64,000 nucleotides of DNA from Eremophila alpestris peregrina (lineage: Eukaryota; Chordata; Aves; Passeriformes; Alaudidae): assembly GCA_009792885.1 (NCBI GenBank), contig WMCF01000008.1, positions 16,726,952 through 16,790,951 on the forward strand, in the 5' to 3' direction. This document shows positions 61,201 to 64,000 of this stretch, in pieces. Position numbers and translations under genes: made by a program. The notes beneath the pieces are model-generated. The model searched no databases and was not told the DNA's origin. It saw only the letters and a list, made by a program, of their open reading frames with translations. The first letter of the stretch is position 1; each line of letters starts with the position of its first letter.

Positions 61201-64000
61201 CAGCTTTTTTTTCCCAAAGAAGAGGGTCTTTTGTGATGGCAACAGAGCACTCTTACAATCAGCTGGGAGTTTTCCTTACTTAGGCAAGAAAAAAAATAAG
61301 GTCAAGAATTGACAGAGTTCCAGCAGCGCTTAAACTCTAGCAGCACAAAAAAGCTATTTAAGGAGCAACAAAAAACTAAAGACACATTTACTCTGAGGTA
61401 ATGGTGACATAATTTTTTTGAGAATAATTCCCAGTTATTTTAACCTATTTTTTCTTGCTGTATTCAGGACCAAAATGTGAATAGGATATAGATGTAAATT
61501 TTACATGGAGACAGTGTGTCTCACAAATCAGTGTAGAAATGTTGAGCACAAAAATGTCTCTTTACCTTGACAATAAAGGCCAGTTTGATAGTTTATTTTC
61601 TCTATTCCTACAATGAGCCCATTGAAAAACCTTCATCATTTTTATTCTGCTTCAATGCCTTACAGTTTTCTTTCCCTTGTAAAGGAAATAAAGTTACTGA
61701 AGGCAGTTTGGAGACTCTGAATGAGATCTTGTTTTGAAGTTTCATAATGATTTCATGAATTTATTTTGTACTGCAAATTACAGTCTCTTGATTGCTAACA
61801 TGAGACTTTCAGGTTTTTATTAGGATGTCTGTGGCCAAAAGACTGGCCAAATTTACTTTAGCAGTGATTCAGGTTCCAGCAGTGCCCTTACTTTATAAGT
61901 AAAAGATCCCTTTGTGATCAGAATATCTTTACCTTGCTAATCTAATTCTGTACTCCCATTTTTCATTTCCCAGTTGACTGCTCCATGTCCTCCTGCACAG
62001 ATATTCTTGGAGAGGAGCTAGTGGATATAATATTATGGGAAAGAAAACCTGCTTTTCACTACCCTTTTACCCTTTAGAAAGTCTTTTCAATGCAGTTCCT
62101 AGAAACCAAGTGTTGCATAAAACAGTGGAAATGGTCCAGTTTATTCAGTATGCCACTCCCTGTGCTATTGTATGCCTGAAAGAGTATGTGAACTATTTCC
62201 CAGATGTCACAGGGAAAACCAAGGCTTCCAAACTGCTGTACCAGAATAGAATTTCTGAATTACCATTTTGACCCATTTCTTGTTAGAGTGATCTCAAAAT
62301 ATCCTGTGTGGAAGGCAAAATATGGAAATGAAACTCCAATTTACCTCAGGTATCTTTAACTTTAGGAAAACCTTTTGCATCATCTAATTCACCTATAGAG
62401 ATGATGAAGATACAAGGTGAAGGATTGGGATGGTGGGAGGGAGAGTGAGATGGTGGAGGTGGAGAAAGAGATATAGGTGGATACAGATAGATTTAGACAG
62501 ATATTTGTAGAGCTATAGACCTTCTACAGTCAGTGGAGCAGAGTTGTTCACATCCTGAGAACATTTCACCTAAGTATTTAAATACCTACTTTCAAATGTT
62601 ATGAATGGTCTCCTGCTGTATCTTTAGGGATCATAGTGTCAGACAGAATGATTTAGTTGTATAATATAGGGACAGAGAAAGTTGGGTGACAGGTATCACG
62701 AGATCCTGTGGACAGTTGTTACAGAGCAAAGATACTGGGATTAATTTGCTGTTGTGCAAAAAAGCAGCTTCTGTGAGCCCATCACGTGTGCAAGCTTTGC
62801 AGTCCCTGCCAGGACCTGCTCTGCAGGTGAGGACATAAGGACAGAAGCCTCAGGGAGCTGGGGGCAGGGGCATTCTGGCAGGTTTGTTGCATTACAGAGG
62901 ATAAACACACACCCACTGAACGTGGCTTTTGATGGCACAGAGCTCTTATATCACTATCAAACACTTACCATGGGAGAGCCTGGGCAGCTCAGTTCTTCAA
63001 TGGTGAAACCACTGAATTATAAAGAAAAGTCTGTCAATAATGAAACTCCTGCATGGGTTTAGGGAGAGCTGCTGATTATACATGTCAGATTCTACTACTT
63101 ATTCCTGAAATTATTCCTTTGAGTCTTCCTGCCCTGTCTCCACCTTTGAAGGATATGGTGTACATGAACAACAACATCTCTCCTCCACTCTTCTTCTTTC
63201 CTTCTTTTCACAGGAAAATAAATGAAACCTCGAACAGAGGAACATCTGTATTACCCTTCAAAAACATCAAGAGTCCAAGATTTTCTGTGAGTTTAGTACT
63301 TCCAGACAATTGTCATAATTGGCAGCATCTTTGCCTCTTTTAAAGGAACACAATAACTCCAGACATTCTCAGTTACAGCAGACTCTAATTTGAATTGTAA
63401 CAATTGCAAGTGTCCACTTGGTAAATCATCTTGTCCTTTTTGCTAATACATTATTGTTTCCTCTGATATTTTCCTCAGTGTTTCATCCAGTCTAATTTTG
63501 CCACTCTTCTTGACAGATTTCATTATTAAATAGGACTTTTGTTAGTAAATGCAACATTTACTCAGTCCCCATTTCCCAGTGTTCTGTGGAATCCCATCTT
63601 TTTTTCAAAAGCAGTTATATTTCTCAATGCCACCTTCATTAAATGTTCCTTCCTCCACAGGAAGCCATCATAATTTTGCATGTTTTTTAGAACTTGAGAC
63701 AAATATTTGTTGGTTTGGCAAATTTGGGCTGGAACTGTCATGCAATGTTCTTGTAAAGGTTCAGGTTTGAATACCATCCCCTCATTATGTCAAATATCAT
63801 CCCTCATTATTTCAGCACATTTGGTCCTGAGATAAATTCCAGACATTCAAGAAAGAATGAAAATGAAAGAACTGAAGAAAATATTTGATTCGTAATTTGG
63901 CAAAATGTCACATTTATTTTTAAATTAATAAGCAGAAAACTGAGATGATAGTCCTTGGTTACCTAATGTTCATGATACAGTTAGGACACTGGCTTAAAAA
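58291..64000. other. About 5.7 kb with no recognised gene
   Basis: AT-rich, unique-looking DNA. It holds an exon-like plus-strand interval at 63214-63286, a purine tract with GATA-type units at 62420-62500, and a slightly GC-richer block at 62750-62960. Open frames up to 135 codons (plus 59836-60243) show no family signature. Confidence 0.5.
62420..62500 (+). repeat. Purine-rich, GATA-containing low-complexity tract
   Basis: GGTGGGAGGGAGAGTGAGATGG-type purine sequence grades into AGATATAGGTGGATACAGATAG. It looks like a degraded simple repeat. Confidence 0.55.

Noticed and set aside
1..64000. CRISPR arrays, bacterial operons, phage genes or tRNA genes
   Set aside because: No regularly spaced direct repeats, no ribosome-binding-site-led frames and no cloverleaf-like or GGTTCGA-type tRNA signature were seen; the sequence is vertebrate.

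Overview
The window looks like an intergenic or intronic stretch of a bird genome, most likely a neoavian (possibly songbird) chromosome. The grounds are at least six fragments of CR1 LINEs, one ending in the avian-type CR1 tail of tandem ATTCTGTG octamers at 3006-3045, together with several long terminal repeats (LTRs) of endogenous retroviruses. The background is AT-rich, with no bacterial-type gene density, no operon and no long open frame that I recognise as a host protein. I found no tRNA, rRNA, CRISPR array or known small RNA gene. I cannot name the species or the locus.

Layout. 1-2.3 kb is plain AT-rich DNA with a TA microsatellite and a small hairpin. 2.3-3.05 kb holds two CR1 3' ends head-to-tail. 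5.3-5.9 kb is a composite: part of a retroviral LTR (minus strand) butted against a short CR1 3' end (plus strand), followed by a pyrimidine tract. 6-16.8 kb is single-copy-looking DNA with T/G and purine low-complexity tracts. 16.84-17.93 kb is a near-complete LTR of about 1.08 kb of the same family as the 5.3 kb piece. 18-26.6 kb is unique-looking and holds a 39-bp minisatellite (23.3 kb) and a perfect 13-bp hairpin (22.0 kb). 26.6-27.0 kb and 29.0-29.4 kb carry decayed plus-strand CR1 pieces. 29.4-43.2 kb is unique-looking, with a second 13-bp hairpin at 40.56 kb. 43.26-44.08 kb is a probable third LTR, minus strand. 47.43-48.43 kb is a decayed CR1 reverse-transcriptase fragment, minus strand. 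57.71-58.28 kb is the clearest element in the window: a solo LTR of 571 bp with TG...CA ends and a perfect 6-bp target duplication. The remainder to 64 kb has no feature I can assign.

How the parts relate. Nothing here works as a pathway. The readable content is a record of insertions: CR1 copies truncated at the 5' end, and LTRs left with no recognisable retroviral internal genes beside them. The points most worth checking are the solo LTR with its promoter-like signals, the long LTR that carries a 191-codon open frame, the LTR/CR1 composite, the 821-bp LTR call at 43.3 kb, and a few short exon-like intervals with good splice signals. I did not find a convincing undescribed biological system, and host-gene statements here are weak because no search could be run.
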